From assembly GCA_902756345.1 (NCBI GenBank), contig CACVQR010000006.1:186001-250000 (forward strand): a stretch of DNA of 64,000 bases, given 5' to 3'. The translations under genes and the position numbers were made by a program. This DNA comes from Fibrobacter succinogenes. GTDB taxonomy: Bacteria; Fibrobacterota; Fibrobacteria; Fibrobacterales; Fibrobacteraceae. This document shows, one piece after another, positions 50,801-59,035 of this stretch; positions within the stretch are counted from its first letter, which is position 1, and each line of letters starts with the position of its first letter. The notes under the pieces were generated by a model. That model ran no database searches and was not told where the DNA came from. It saw only the letters and a list, made by a program, of their open reading frames with translations.

Positions 50801-53353
50801 ATGTTTGGTAAAATGAAGGTTTTGACAGTCGCTTTGGGCATGGGAATGCTCGCGACCGCGGCAAATGCCGAAAAATACAACTGGGGCAACGTCCGTTTTG
50901 ACGGCGGCGGATTCGTTTCTGCCGTGATTTTCCACCCCAAGGCCGAAAATCTGTTATACGCCCGTACCGACGTGGGCGGAATTTACCGTTTTGACTTTGA
51001 AAAGAAGACCTGGATTCCGTTGATGGACTTCATCTCGGAAAACGACAAGGGCCTTTACGGCACCGAAGCTTTTGCACTCGACCCGAACGACCCCAAGCGC
51101 ATTTACGTGCTGGCCGGTACAGGTTACTTTAGCAAGGGCCGTACCGCCGTGCTCCGCAGCGAAGATTACGGCACCACTTGGGACACGAGCTACGTGGAAA
51201 TGCTCGCCCACGGCAACGGCATGGGCCGCCAGACCGGCGAAAAGCTGGCCGTAGACCCGAACAAGGGCAACATCGTTCTTTGCGGCAGCCGCACCAAGGG
51301 CGTGTACAAGAGTACCGACTACGGTAAAACCTGGACCAGCCTTTACAAGGTCGCCCTTTCGAGCGCCACCGAATCTAGCCTGAACGGAGTGAACGGCGTG
51401 AGTTTCGTGATGTTTGACCCGGCACAGGGCAAGCTCGCTGACGGCAGCACCGCGACAATCTACATAGGCACTTCTGAAACCAAGGACAACCTGCAAGTGA
51501 GCCACGACGGCGGCGCCACCTGGGAAACCATCAAGGGGGTTCCCACGGGCCTGATGCCCCACCGCGCCAAAATCGTAGACGGTGACATGTACGTGACCTT
51601 TGCCGACGGCCCAGGCCCGTACAATATTGCAAGCGGCGGTTTCTATAAGTACAATATTGCAGGTGGCACCTGGACCGACCTCACCCCGAGCGATTCCGTG
51701 GAACACCAAGGCAGCACCACCAAGAGCTACGAAAAAGACAAGAGCTCTTACGGCGGCGTGGCAATTGACCCTAAAGACAAGAATCACATCGTGATTTCGA
51801 CGCTGGGCAAGTACACCGGACGCCACGTCACTATCGACGAAAAAGAAAACTACGGCGACCGCATTTACTCCACCACTGACGGTGGCAAGACCTGGAATCA
51901 CGGCCAGCATTACAACGATATTCCAAACATTGACGCCAACGGCACCGCCTGGATTCCGGGCAACGCCATCCACTGGGCAGGTTCCTTGGAAATCAACCCG
52001 TTCAACAATAAGCAGGCTTGGGTCACCAGCGGTAACGGCATCTTTATGACCGAAGACATTTCGGCCAAGGTTCCCTTGTGGAAGTTCATGTCGAAGGGTA
52101 TCGAAGAAACGGTTCCCCTCGACATCGTGAGCATTCCGGGTGGACCACTCGTGACTGCCATCGGCGACTACGATGGCGCCGCTTATACCAACATCAACAA
52201 CAGCACCAAGCGCCATACCCCGATTATCGGCACCACCGAAAGCATGGGTTACGCCCCGCTCACCGGAAGCCTATTGCGTACCGGCGTGATTACCGTGTAC
52301 GGCCAGTACGACTCCCAGAATTTTAACGTGATGTACCGTAGTGACGACATGGGCGCCACCTGGGACAGCGTGAAGACTACCCTCAAGGGCCCCAAGGGCC
52401 TGGTCGTGCTCTCTGCCGACGGCAAGGTAATGCTGCACCGCCCCGACCAGGGTGCCACCGTTTACCGTTCAGCCGACAATGGCGCCACCTGGACCGCTGT
52501 CGAAACCGGTACCCAGACCAACTATTCCCGCATTGTCGCAGACCCCGTGAACCCCGACGTATTCTACGTGATGGGCGGCATGGGCACCCTTTACAAGTCC
52601 ACCGACGGCGGCAAGACCTTTGCCGAAGCAGAAGCCCGCTTGCAGAACGAGCAAGCTGGTGAATACTACAACGGCGGCGGACTCATCCGTACCGTTCCCA
52701 AGAGAGAAGGACACCTGTGGGTCCCCATGGACCAGTCGCAGGTTTGGCAACCCAAGGGCTTTACTGAATACGGCCTCGCCTATTCCGAAAACGGCGGCAA
52801 GAGCTGGAACCGCTGCGAAGGCGCCTCGACCGCCATCGCCGTGGGCATCGGCAAGGCCAAGGAAGGCAGCGATTACGAAACCATCTTTATCTGGGGTGCG
52901 GCAAAGTCGGGTGATCCAATCGGCATTTACCGCAGCACCGACAAGTGCAAGACCTTTGAACGCGTGAACGACGACATGCACCAGTTCGGCGGTCCGGGTA
53001 ACGGCAACTTCGTGCAGGGCGACATGAACACCTTCGGCGTCGTATACATGAGCACCGTCGGCCGCGGCACCATCGTAGGCGCCCCCGAAGGCACGGATTT
53101 CATTACCAAGCTGAATCGCGTAAACGTTACGGCCAGCACCTTCATGCAGCTCGAAAAGCGTAACCTGCGTGTAAGCGCCCCCACCGACAGCAAGGTTGAA
53201 ATCTATGCCGCGAACGGCAAGCTTGCCCTGAGTGCAAGCCTCGAAAACGGAAGCTCAGTCAGCCTAAACAAGCTCCCCGTGGGCAAGTACATGGCTCGCC
53301 TGAAAGGGGCAAACGGCAAGGTCCTCAACCAGAAGGTCATTACGCTTCGGTAA
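50801..53353 (+). CDS. Secreted GH74 xyloglucanase with C-terminal sorting-like domain
   Basis: An 850-residue exported endo-xyloglucanase-type enzyme. A signal peptide (~1-23, ATAANA) precedes two seven-bladed propellers built from repeated SxDxGxTW sequences (for example KSTDYGKTWTS and SHDGGATWETI). YARTDVGGIYRF carries the catalytic base Asp57, and VTAIGDYDGAAY holds the candidate acid Asp456. A C-terminal domain (~780-850) ending VGKYMARLKGANGKVLN and a basic tail resembles a type IX-style sorting domain. The ATG at 50801 follows GGAG. Mode (endo or chain-end) cannot be told. A UUCG-looped terminator follows. Confidence 0.92.
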   Translation: MFGKMKVLTVALGMGMLATAANAEKYNWGNVRFDGGGFVSAVIFHPKAENLLYARTDVGGIYRFDFEKKTWIPLMDFISENDKGLYGTEAFALDPNDPKRIYVLAGTGYFSKGRTAVLRSEDYGTTWDTSYVEMLAHGNGMGRQTGEKLAVDPNKGNIVLCGSRTKGVYKSTDYGKTWTSLYKVALSSATESSLNGVNGVSFVMFDPAQGKLADGSTATIYIGTSETKDNLQVSHDGGATWETIKGVPTGLMPHRAKIVDGDMYVTFADGPGPYNIASGGFYKYNIAGGTWTDLTPSDSVEHQGSTTKSYEKDKSSYGGVAIDPKDKNHIVISTLGKYTGRHVTIDEKENYGDRIYSTTDGGKTWNHGQHYNDIPNIDANGTAWIPGNAIHWAGSLEINPFNNKQAWVTSGNGIFMTEDISAKVPLWKFMSKGIEETVPLDIVSIPGGPLVTAIGDYDGAAYTNINNSTKRHTPIIGTTESMGYAPLTGSLLRTGVITVYGQYDSQNFNVMYRSDDMGATWDSVKTTLKGPKGLVVLSADGKVMLHRPDQGATVYRSADNGATWTAVETGTQTNYSRIVADPVNPDVFYVMGGMGTLYKSTDGGKTFAEAEARLQNEQAGEYYNGGGLIRTVPKREGHLWVPMDQSQVWQPKGFTEYGLAYSENGGKSWNRCEGASTAIAVGIGKAKEGSDYETIFIWGAAKSGDPIGIYRSTDKCKTFERVNDDMHQFGGPGNGNFVQGDMNTFGVVYMSTVGRGTIVGAPEGTDFITKLNRVNVTASTFMQLEKRNLRVSAPTDSKVEIYAANGKLALSASLENGSSVSLNKLPVGKYMARLKGANGKVLNQKVITLR

Positions 53354-53382
53354 AAAGATTCTCCATAAATCCAAATACACAC

Positions 53383-53414
53383 AAAAAATCCTCGGCTTCG
53401 GCCGAGGATTTTTT
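53383..53414. terminator. Bidirectional terminator with TTCG loop
   Basis: AAAAAATCCTCGGC-TTCG-GCCGAGGATTTTTT, a perfect 14-bp stem closed by a stable TTCG tetraloop, serving GH74 and the opposite lipoprotein gene. Confidence 0.95.
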
Positions 53415-53449
53415 CAATCGATTTTGCAGGCAAAACCCGCAAAAAGGGA

Positions 53450-53980
53450 CTATTGGGCGCTAATGGTATAGACTTCGGTAGAATTGGCCTTGATGCTCGT
53501 TTCGTCGGTCGCGTTTTCCATGAGCCAAAGGGAGCCCGGGCCAAAAGTCATCTTGACAGAGGCGGCTTCCACGGTAATAATCGGAGCGACTTCAACACGA
53601 GTCTTGAACAAAGCCGTACTCATGGAATGGAGCTTGACAACGTTACCCTCAATCTTCCAATCGCCATAAACCGGATAGTCGAGCGGATTCAAAAGCGGGC
53701 TGTTGCCGAGATTGACCGAAGGCAGGTCAAATTCGAACTTGCCGTCGTCGGAAAAAATCAACTTGCCCGGACCCGTGGTATAATCAAAATTAGGGATAAT
53801 TTCGTTGTTGTTGCTCGCATTGGCAATTCCCACAAAAGACCAAGAACCCACCAAGCATTCTGCCGTCACGCCCTTGGAGCATTCTTCGGCCTTCGAGGGC
53901 TTGGGGTCGCTGGAAGAATCACCGCAAGCCGTAAACATGGAAACGGCTAGCGCAAACGGAACCAAATACATCTTTTTCAT
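53450..53980 (-). CDS. Small lipoprotein, lipocalin-like
   Basis: A 176-residue lipoprotein (MKKMYLVPFALAVSMFTACG, lipobox FTAC). A short Ser/Asp/Lys spacer is followed by a beta-rich domain with CLVGSWSFVGIAN, LIFSDDGKFEFDLP, YGDWKIEGNVVKLHS and a repeated strand pattern as in lipocalin-like calycins (W-xF and GxW segments). GAGGAAATTCT before the ATG supports the start. No ligand can be inferred. It is divergent from the CE6 esterase. Confidence 0.7.
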   Translation of the reverse strand: MKKMYLVPFALAVSMFTACGDSSSDPKPSKAEECSKGVTAECLVGSWSFVGIANASNNNEIIPNFDYTTGPGKLIFSDDGKFEFDLPSVNLGNSPLLNPLDYPVYGDWKIEGNVVKLHSMSTALFKTRVEVAPIITVEAASVKMTFGPGSLWLMENATDETSIKANSTEVYTISAQ

Positions 53981-54124
53981 AGAATTTCCTCGTTTTTCAT
54001 TGAATATAAGTAATTCTTGTTGTAAAAATCAACAACATATTAAAGTTTACAATTATATTTCCTCCATAATAATAGGTTATTTTTATTTTTAAGGGAAATT
54101 ATTCCCTGTTGTTTGGAGTATATT

Positions 54125-55384
54125 ATGAAAAAATTTCTGTTAGGAGCAGCCTTCGCAATGGCTCTTTCTCAAGTAAACGCAGCCCCGGACCCGAATTTCC
54201 ATATCTACCTCGCCTTCGGGCAGTCCAACATGGAAGGTCAGGGCGATATCGGTGATCAGGACAAGACGGTTGACGAACGTTTCCAGGTTCTCTGGGCGGC
54301 CGACAATGGCTCTTGCTCCGGGAAGACCAAGGGCAAATGGTCTACTGCCGTGCCTCCGCTGGCGCACTGCCAAGGTGCAAAGCTTGGCCCCACGGACTAC
54401 TTCGGCCGTACCATGGTCGAAAAAACGGATCCCCAGATTAAGGTGGGCGTCATTGTGGTCGCTGTCGCAGGGTGCAGCATCAAGCTGTTCGATAAGGACC
54501 AATACAAAAGCTACGCCCAGGGCCAGCAGAGCTGGATGACCCAGCGAATCAACACCTATGGTGGAAATCCTTACGGTCGCCTGATCGAGATGGCCAAGAA
54601 GGCCCAGGAAGAAGGCGTTATCAAGGGTATCATTTTCCACCAGGGCGAAACGGATGCCGGTGACGGTAGCTGGCCCTCCAAAGTCAAGGGTGTCTACGAC
54701 AACATCATCAAGGACCTGGGTCTCGGCAATGACATTCCGTTCCTTGCGGGCGAAGTGCTGCGCAGCGGTAGCAGTGCCGGCGCGAACCAAAACATCGCGA
54801 AACTCCCGCAGCAATCCAAGAACTTCTACGTGGTGTCTTCCGAAGGGTTCAACCAGGCTTTGGGCGACGGCCAGAACGTGCACTTCACCTCGCAGGAATA
54901 CCGCGACTTTGGCAAGCGCTATGCCGAAAAGATGATCGAGGTCCTGGGCGACAAGCTCAAGCCCGCCGCAACCGCCGAATCCAGCAGCAGCGTAGCTGAA
55001 TCCAGCAGTAGCGAAGTCGCCTCCAGCTCTAGCGAAGCAAAATCCAGCTCCAGCCATAGCCATCACGGAGTTTCTTCTTCGTCAGAGGCAGGCTCTTCGC
55101 CGGAATCGTCATCGGACGCTGGCGTGGGAATTGCGCAGGCAAACCACTTTGCGGGCGGGGCGCTTACGGTGAACAAAGCCGGCAATGTGCAGTTGAGCCT
55201 TGCCAAGGCAACGCAGCTGACCGTCAAGATTTACTCTAGCCTCGGTAAGGAAGTGCTTGACTTGAGCGGCAACTACGCCGGAACCAACACCCTGGTGCTT
55301 GCAGGCAGACTCCCGGCCGGGCGCTACGTAGTCAGTGCCCAGGGCGAGGGGTTCAAGGCCACTAAGCCTGTAATGGTAAAATAG
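54125..55384 (+). CDS. Secreted CE6-type acetyl xylan esterase (SGNH fold)
   Basis: A 419-residue exported esterase. After a signal peptide (~1-19) the SGNH blocks are FGQSNMEGQG (nucleophile Ser), WAADNGS, VAVAGCSIKLF, FHQGETDAGDG (block III) and the terminal DGQNVHFTSQEY (catalytic Asp/His). This is the pattern of carbohydrate esterase family 6, deacetylating xylan and related polymers. A Ser-rich linker (~285-330) joins a C-terminal beta domain ending AGRYVVSAQGEGFKATKPVM, again sorting-like. Its 3' end overlaps convergent trmO by 23 bp. Confidence 0.9.
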   Translation: MKKFLLGAAFAMALSQVNAAPDPNFHIYLAFGQSNMEGQGDIGDQDKTVDERFQVLWAADNGSCSGKTKGKWSTAVPPLAHCQGAKLGPTDYFGRTMVEKTDPQIKVGVIVVAVAGCSIKLFDKDQYKSYAQGQQSWMTQRINTYGGNPYGRLIEMAKKAQEEGVIKGIIFHQGETDAGDGSWPSKVKGVYDNIIKDLGLGNDIPFLAGEVLRSGSSAGANQNIAKLPQQSKNFYVVSSEGFNQALGDGQNVHFTSQEYRDFGKRYAEKMIEVLGDKLKPAATAESSSSVAESSSSEVASSSSEAKSSSSHSHHGVSSSSEAGSSPESSSDAGVGIAQANHFAGGALTVNKAGNVQLSLAKATQLTVKIYSSLGKEVLDLSGNYAGTNTLVLAGRLPAGRYVVSAQGEGFKATKPVMVK

Positions 55385-56177
55385 CGACGACCGTCAGGTG
55401 GTCGCCCTGCACTTGAAACTTGATTTCGAAGCCGGCGAACCTGATGCCGTAAATGCGGTCGGCGGACCTCTGGTACGCGGGCCGCGGGTCTTCGGAAAGC
55501 AGCTCCACAAGAGCTGCCTTTTTTTCTGCAGGGAATTTTACACCTGATACACCAGATACTTCAGGGATACCGGCGGCATCGGGCGCAATTTCCGTGCCAT
55601 CAAGTAACTCCGGCGCTAGATTTTCTGGTGCAAATCCGGTGCCGTCAAGAACCGCTTGCGCCTCGGCGGCAAATTCGACTTCGAGCTTTTTAAAACGCAC
55701 CGCCTCAGCAAAGCCGCCAGTGGCCTCGGGCACGGAATCGGCGTACGGCAAGTAGGGCTTGATGTCTACGATAGGCGTGCCGTCCATAAGGTCGGCGCCG
55801 CTGACCGTAATGGAGGGAGCATTCTCCCCCGTCAGGTTGATTTTTTCGATTTTGACGCAGCTCATGGCCAAGGGATTCGGCCTAAAGCTGCTGCGGGTCG
55901 CAAACACGCCCAGCCGCGTATTGCCACCAAGACGGGGCGGGCGTACCGTCGGCTTCCAGGTGTCGCGCACGTTTTCTGAAAAAATCCACAAGAGCCACAA
56001 GTGACTAAAGCCTTCCAGCCCGCGCAACGCGTCGGCATTCCTGAATTCCTGCTCAAAGACAATCGTCGAACGCAAATTCTTCAAGAGCCCGCTCTGCCGC
56101 GGAATCCCGAACTTGTCCGGGAAATCGCTCCTGATGCGGGCAATGACCTTGAAAGTTATCTCGTTAAACGATTGCAC
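55362..56177 (-). CDS. trmO: tRNA (N6-threonylcarbamoyladenosine37-N6)-methyltransferase TrmO
   Basis: A 271-residue SAM-dependent enzyme that methylates t6A37 in tRNA-Thr. The N-terminal beta-barrel TsaA domain shows FPDKFGIPRQSGLLK, GLEGFSHLWLLWIF, TRLGVFATRSSFRPNP, LAMSCVKIE and GADLMDGTPIVDIKPYLPY. The C-terminal extension (with DPRPAYQRSADRIYGIRFAG) is the family's helical domain. The GTG at 56177 is chosen; a TTG at 56207 would give ten more residues. Its last 23 bp overlap the CE6 gene on the other strand. Confidence 0.93.
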   Translation of the reverse strand: MQSFNEITFKVIARIRSDFPDKFGIPRQSGLLKNLRSTIVFEQEFRNADALRGLEGFSHLWLLWIFSENVRDTWKPTVRPPRLGGNTRLGVFATRSSFRPNPLAMSCVKIEKINLTGENAPSITVSGADLMDGTPIVDIKPYLPYADSVPEATGGFAEAVRFKKLEVEFAAEAQAVLDGTGFAPENLAPELLDGTEIAPDAAGIPEVSGVSGVKFPAEKKAALVELLSEDPRPAYQRSADRIYGIRFAGFEIKFQVQGDHLTVVAILPLQA

Positions 56178-56303
56178 AGCGAAATAATAGAAAAATTTTA
56201 CAATCAAAAAAGGTATTCAAACACCTGAAAAAAGCGTGTATATATATGAATAGGGATCCCCTCTGTTCGCTCACGGGAGGCTTTCCCGAAAATAGGAAAA
56301 TAT

Positions 56304-57203
56304 ATGAAAAGAGAAGAATTCGCCAAATTCCTTGGAGAACTCAAGATTGTTAACGATAAAGGACAAGACACCGATGCTTTCATCAAAAAATATGAACATA
56401 GGAATGTGTATTTCTACAATGACGGGTGTATCAAGAAGATTCTAGCAAGCGAGAAAAACCTGATTCTCACTACAGATCTCGTAAATGCAGCTCTGAATCT
56501 GATTGGGTCCGACCGTATCGAGAACCCCAAGCTTGAAAATCCGTTCATTCCGGGAGAACTCGGGTACCACAATATCGAAACGGACATTATGTTAACGAAC
56601 GACCGCGGTGAGGGCGTTCCCCGAGACCGTGTTTCCATCGAGGTGCAGCATGTGGGCGGGAACTTATATAAAGGTAGGTTGGTCCTTTATGTGTCGCGTC
56701 TTACCAGCAGTATGGTAAAGAAGGGAGAACCCTATCGGTTGGACAACTTGAATGTGGTCAGTTTTCAGTTCTTCGATGCTTTTGCAGATTCACCAAATTA
56801 CCGCCATACGGTGCAGTTGAAGAATCAAGAACAGCGCGTTTATTTTGACCAGCAGACGATAACCTTGATTGAAGTAGCGAAATTCCTGAAAAAAGCCAAG
56901 GATTTTGCAAACGATAACAGCCGCCTTGCACAGTGGCTCCGTGCAATCGACACCCTGAACCGCGAAGCCGATTTTAGCGAATTTGCGAACGATCCCGTGT
57001 TCAAAGTATTGCAAAATGAGGTAAAATTGTGTAACTTTAGTTCGAGGTACCTTATGCATGTAGATATGAGTGATTTTGACAGGGCTGTAGCAAAGCGCGA
57101 AGAAAAAGAAGAAATTGCGAAGGGTTTGCTGAAAGACGGAGTCCCTATGGAAATTATCGTGCGAAATACAGGTCTTTCAGAAGAAGCTATTCGCAAACTT
57201 TAA
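56304..57203 (+). CDS. Rpn-family PD-(D/E)XK nuclease / transposase-like protein
   Basis: A 299-residue protein of the recombination-promoting nuclease (Rpn, PF12784-type) family. The nuclease core reads VYFYNDGCIKKILAS, ETDIMLTND and VSIEVQHV (the D...ExQ active site), then YRLDNLNVVSFQFFDAFADS. The C-terminal helical piece AKGLLKDGVPMEIIVRNTGL is the family's small-degron-like tail. Members promote RecA-independent recombination and defence-like cutting in vitro. No terminal repeats or target-site duplication are visible, so it is not an IS element. Confidence 0.85.
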   Translation: MKREEFAKFLGELKIVNDKGQDTDAFIKKYEHRNVYFYNDGCIKKILASEKNLILTTDLVNAALNLIGSDRIENPKLENPFIPGELGYHNIETDIMLTNDRGEGVPRDRVSIEVQHVGGNLYKGRLVLYVSRLTSSMVKKGEPYRLDNLNVVSFQFFDAFADSPNYRHTVQLKNQEQRVYFDQQTITLIEVAKFLKKAKDFANDNSRLAQWLRAIDTLNREADFSEFANDPVFKVLQNEVKLCNFSSRYLMHVDMSDFDRAVAKREEKEEIAKGLLKDGVPMEIIVRNTGLSEEAIRKL

Positions 57204-57224
57204 CGAAACCTTATGTAACTCTAG

Positions 57225-57247
57225 GCGGTCAAACGACCGCCTTTTTC
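57225..57247 (+). terminator. Intrinsic terminator of the Rpn gene
   Basis: GGCGGTC-AAAC-GACCGCC followed by TTTTT. Confidence 0.9.
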
Positions 57248-57306
57248 ATTGGTTTTATTATATTTCGCCCAAAAGTTTGATGGGATTTTACAACTGGAGG
57301 TCTTCT

Positions 57307-58533
57307 GTGAAGATTTTTAACATATTGCGCAAGCGCATAACAGCATCAGCTCAGCCATGTCAGTCTGCAAGCAGCCTGCCGCGGCATTCGCTTCACATGT
57401 TATTTGCACTGTCCATTCTTCTAGCCCTGCTCGCAGCATGTGGCGATGAATCAAGTAGCTCCGCTCCCGATCCAATCGGCGAAATCTCGTCGAGTAGCAA
57501 TGACAATAACGGTTCCTCGGGTAAAGACAAAGACACGTCTTTGTCTTCACAGAAAGATTCCCAAAAATCCAGTTCCTCGGTGGCGGAGAAGAATTCTTCT
57601 AGCTCTGTAAGTGGCAAGAATAGTAGTTCGTCTGTAGCAGAGTCGAGTAGTAGTGATTCTGTTAAAACTTGTACGCCTGATCAAGAAGGTTTGGAACAAT
57701 GGTATTTTTTTACTAAGGAAACTTATGTTTGTCAGAATGGTGTATGGGTTCTCCAATCATCAAGTAGCGTTGTTGAAGAGTCCTCTAGTAGCAAATATTA
57801 TGACATGAGCAGACAGTTTAATGCCAAACTCAGCTATGGTGAATTTACTGATCCGCGCGATAATCGTGTATACAAGACTATTCGCTTTCGTGTTCCCTTT
57901 GTAACGGATTCTGTGGAGTTTTTTGCTGAAAATTTAAATTTTGGTAAAATGATTTCTGGTGGGAATCAACAAGGTGATTCAACCAAGTATTGTTACGATG
58001 ACGATCCCTGGTATTGTGAAAATGGATGGGGCGGGCTTTATACTTGGGCGACCGCTATGGCTTTCTCTGCAGCATGTGATAGTAATTCCATGGGAAGTTC
58101 TCTTTGTCCTGATACTATAGATTTGACAAAAAATCAGATTGAGGAAATGAAGGGTAATCCTGATTGTGTGTTTCATCAAGGTGTTTGTCCGGTTGGTTGG
58201 CACATTATGAATCGAGAAGAATGGGCTTCTGCTATAAGCGAAAGTGGCATTATGAATCCAAGTGGATACCTAAGTTCGGAAGTTTGGAATGGAATCATGG
58301 AGAATCCAACGGGCTTTTCTCTCTTGCCTGCAGGTTTGTATGATGAATACGGTGAATTTTCTCAAATTATGAAACAAGCTTTTCATTGGGTTCCTGGTGA
58401 GTCGTTTGATGAAAAAGCGAACTTGTATAAAGGCTTATTTGTTCGTGCAACAGATTTGGATTTGCAGCGAGATTCTAAAAATAGATTTATTAAAACAGCT
58501 GCGTTCTCTATTCGTTGCGTAAAGGATTATTGA
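57307..58533 (+). CDS. FISUMP-domain lipoprotein
   Basis: A 408-residue exported lipoprotein with a long basic N-terminus before the hydrophobic core MLFALSILLALLAACGD (Cys at ~50). A polyserine linker (SSSS blocks with KDSQKS and VAEKN spacers) leads to a FISUMP domain: YGEFTDPRDNRVYKTIRFRV, ENLNFGKM, GLYTWATAMAF, CPVGWHIMNREEWAS, FSLLPAG and terminal FSIRCVKDY. The start is the GTG at 57307, since GGAGG lies 7 nt upstream; an earlier ATG at 57280 lacks one. GC is lower than in neighbours. Function unknown, presumably surface. Confidence 0.85.
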   Translation: MKIFNILRKRITASAQPCQSASSLPRHSLHMLFALSILLALLAACGDESSSSAPDPIGEISSSSNDNNGSSGKDKDTSLSSQKDSQKSSSSVAEKNSSSSVSGKNSSSSVAESSSSDSVKTCTPDQEGLEQWYFFTKETYVCQNGVWVLQSSSSVVEESSSSKYYDMSRQFNAKLSYGEFTDPRDNRVYKTIRFRVPFVTDSVEFFAENLNFGKMISGGNQQGDSTKYCYDDDPWYCENGWGGLYTWATAMAFSAACDSNSMGSSLCPDTIDLTKNQIEEMKGNPDCVFHQGVCPVGWHIMNREEWASAISESGIMNPSGYLSSEVWNGIMENPTGFSLLPAGLYDEYGEFSQIMKQAFHWVPGESFDEKANLYKGLFVRATDLDLQRDSKNRFIKTAAFSIRCVKDY

Positions 58534-58694
58534 TCCTTTAGTGTTATCCACAAATTTTAAACAAAAACCGGGCTGTGTTTAAATAGCGTGCTAAACGAGC
58601 GTCGTGACAAAATGCTTGCATTTTGCCATGACCGAGTGACGCCGCGGACGCCGTAGGCGTCAAATGCCCATTGGGAGTTATTATGTCCAAGAAG

Positions 58695-58725
58695 AAAGCG
58701 ACGGCGAATGCCTGGCCGCTAAGCG
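58695..58725 (+). repeat. 31-bp repeat, inverted copy of 10545-10575
   Basis: Identical over 31 bases to the reverse complement of 10545-10575, 48 kb away; begins AAAGCGACGGCG and ends GGCCGCTAAGCG. Confidence 0.8.
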
Positions 58726-58785
58726 AACATTCGTCGGGCGAAGCCCGAGGCCAGTGACCCCGGAACAAGTCCGGGGTGACATCCG

Positions 58786-58820
58786 GGGGTTTTAGGGGGT
58801 GGAACCACCTAGGCGAGGGG
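58786..58820. repeat. Dispersed GC-rich hairpin element (reverse)
   Basis: GGGGTTTTAGGGGGTGGAAC followed by CACCTAGGCGAGGGG; reverse-orientation member of the family at 2811-2842. Confidence 0.6.
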
Positions 58821-58878
58821 GTGCAGAAAGACGTTTTGGACGCGAGTAGAAAAGGAGATCCCACCTTGGTGGCCATGC

Positions 58879-58904
58879 GCACTAAGCAACAAGTTGCTAA
58901 GTGC
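58879..58904. repeat. Dispersed ACTAAGCA hairpin, copy 2
   Basis: GCACTAAGCAAC-AA-GTTGCTAAGTGC: same geometry and A.A mismatch as 10219-10244, with three compensated pairs, again preceded by GGTGGCCATG. Confidence 0.7.
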
Positions 58905-59035
58905 TGTCCGCCCGGGTCAAGCGGGTCAAGCCCGGGATGACAATCAGCAGGACACGCGGACAAAGCGGCTGCAAGCAGGGGGAGCCCTCCCCCCTTTTTT
59001 TCTATCTTTAATTGCATACATAAAGGAGACGACAA

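Larger units (their letters stand above)
58534..59035. other. 502-bp intergenic region rich in repeats and hairpins
   Basis: It holds CAAAATGC-TT-GCATTTTG (about 58608-58625), GACGCC-GTA-GGCGTC (about 58646-58660), the 31-bp repeat shared with 10545-10575 (58695-58725), a CCCCGGAACAAGTCCGGGG hairpin (about 58758-58776), a GC-rich element (58786-58820), the ACTAAGCA hairpin (58879-58904) and the putP ribosome-binding site. I see no coding gene; the frame open across it on the minus strand has no start signal. Confidence 0.6.

Noticed and set aside
56304-57203. Insertion sequence around the Rpn-type gene
   Set aside because: No terminal inverted repeats or target duplication could be found; the gene has its own terminator and looks like a single cargo-less gene.
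58544-59035. 163-codon minus-strand frame
   Set aside because: It lies across several dispersed hairpin elements and the putP ribosome-binding region; no homology is apparent.
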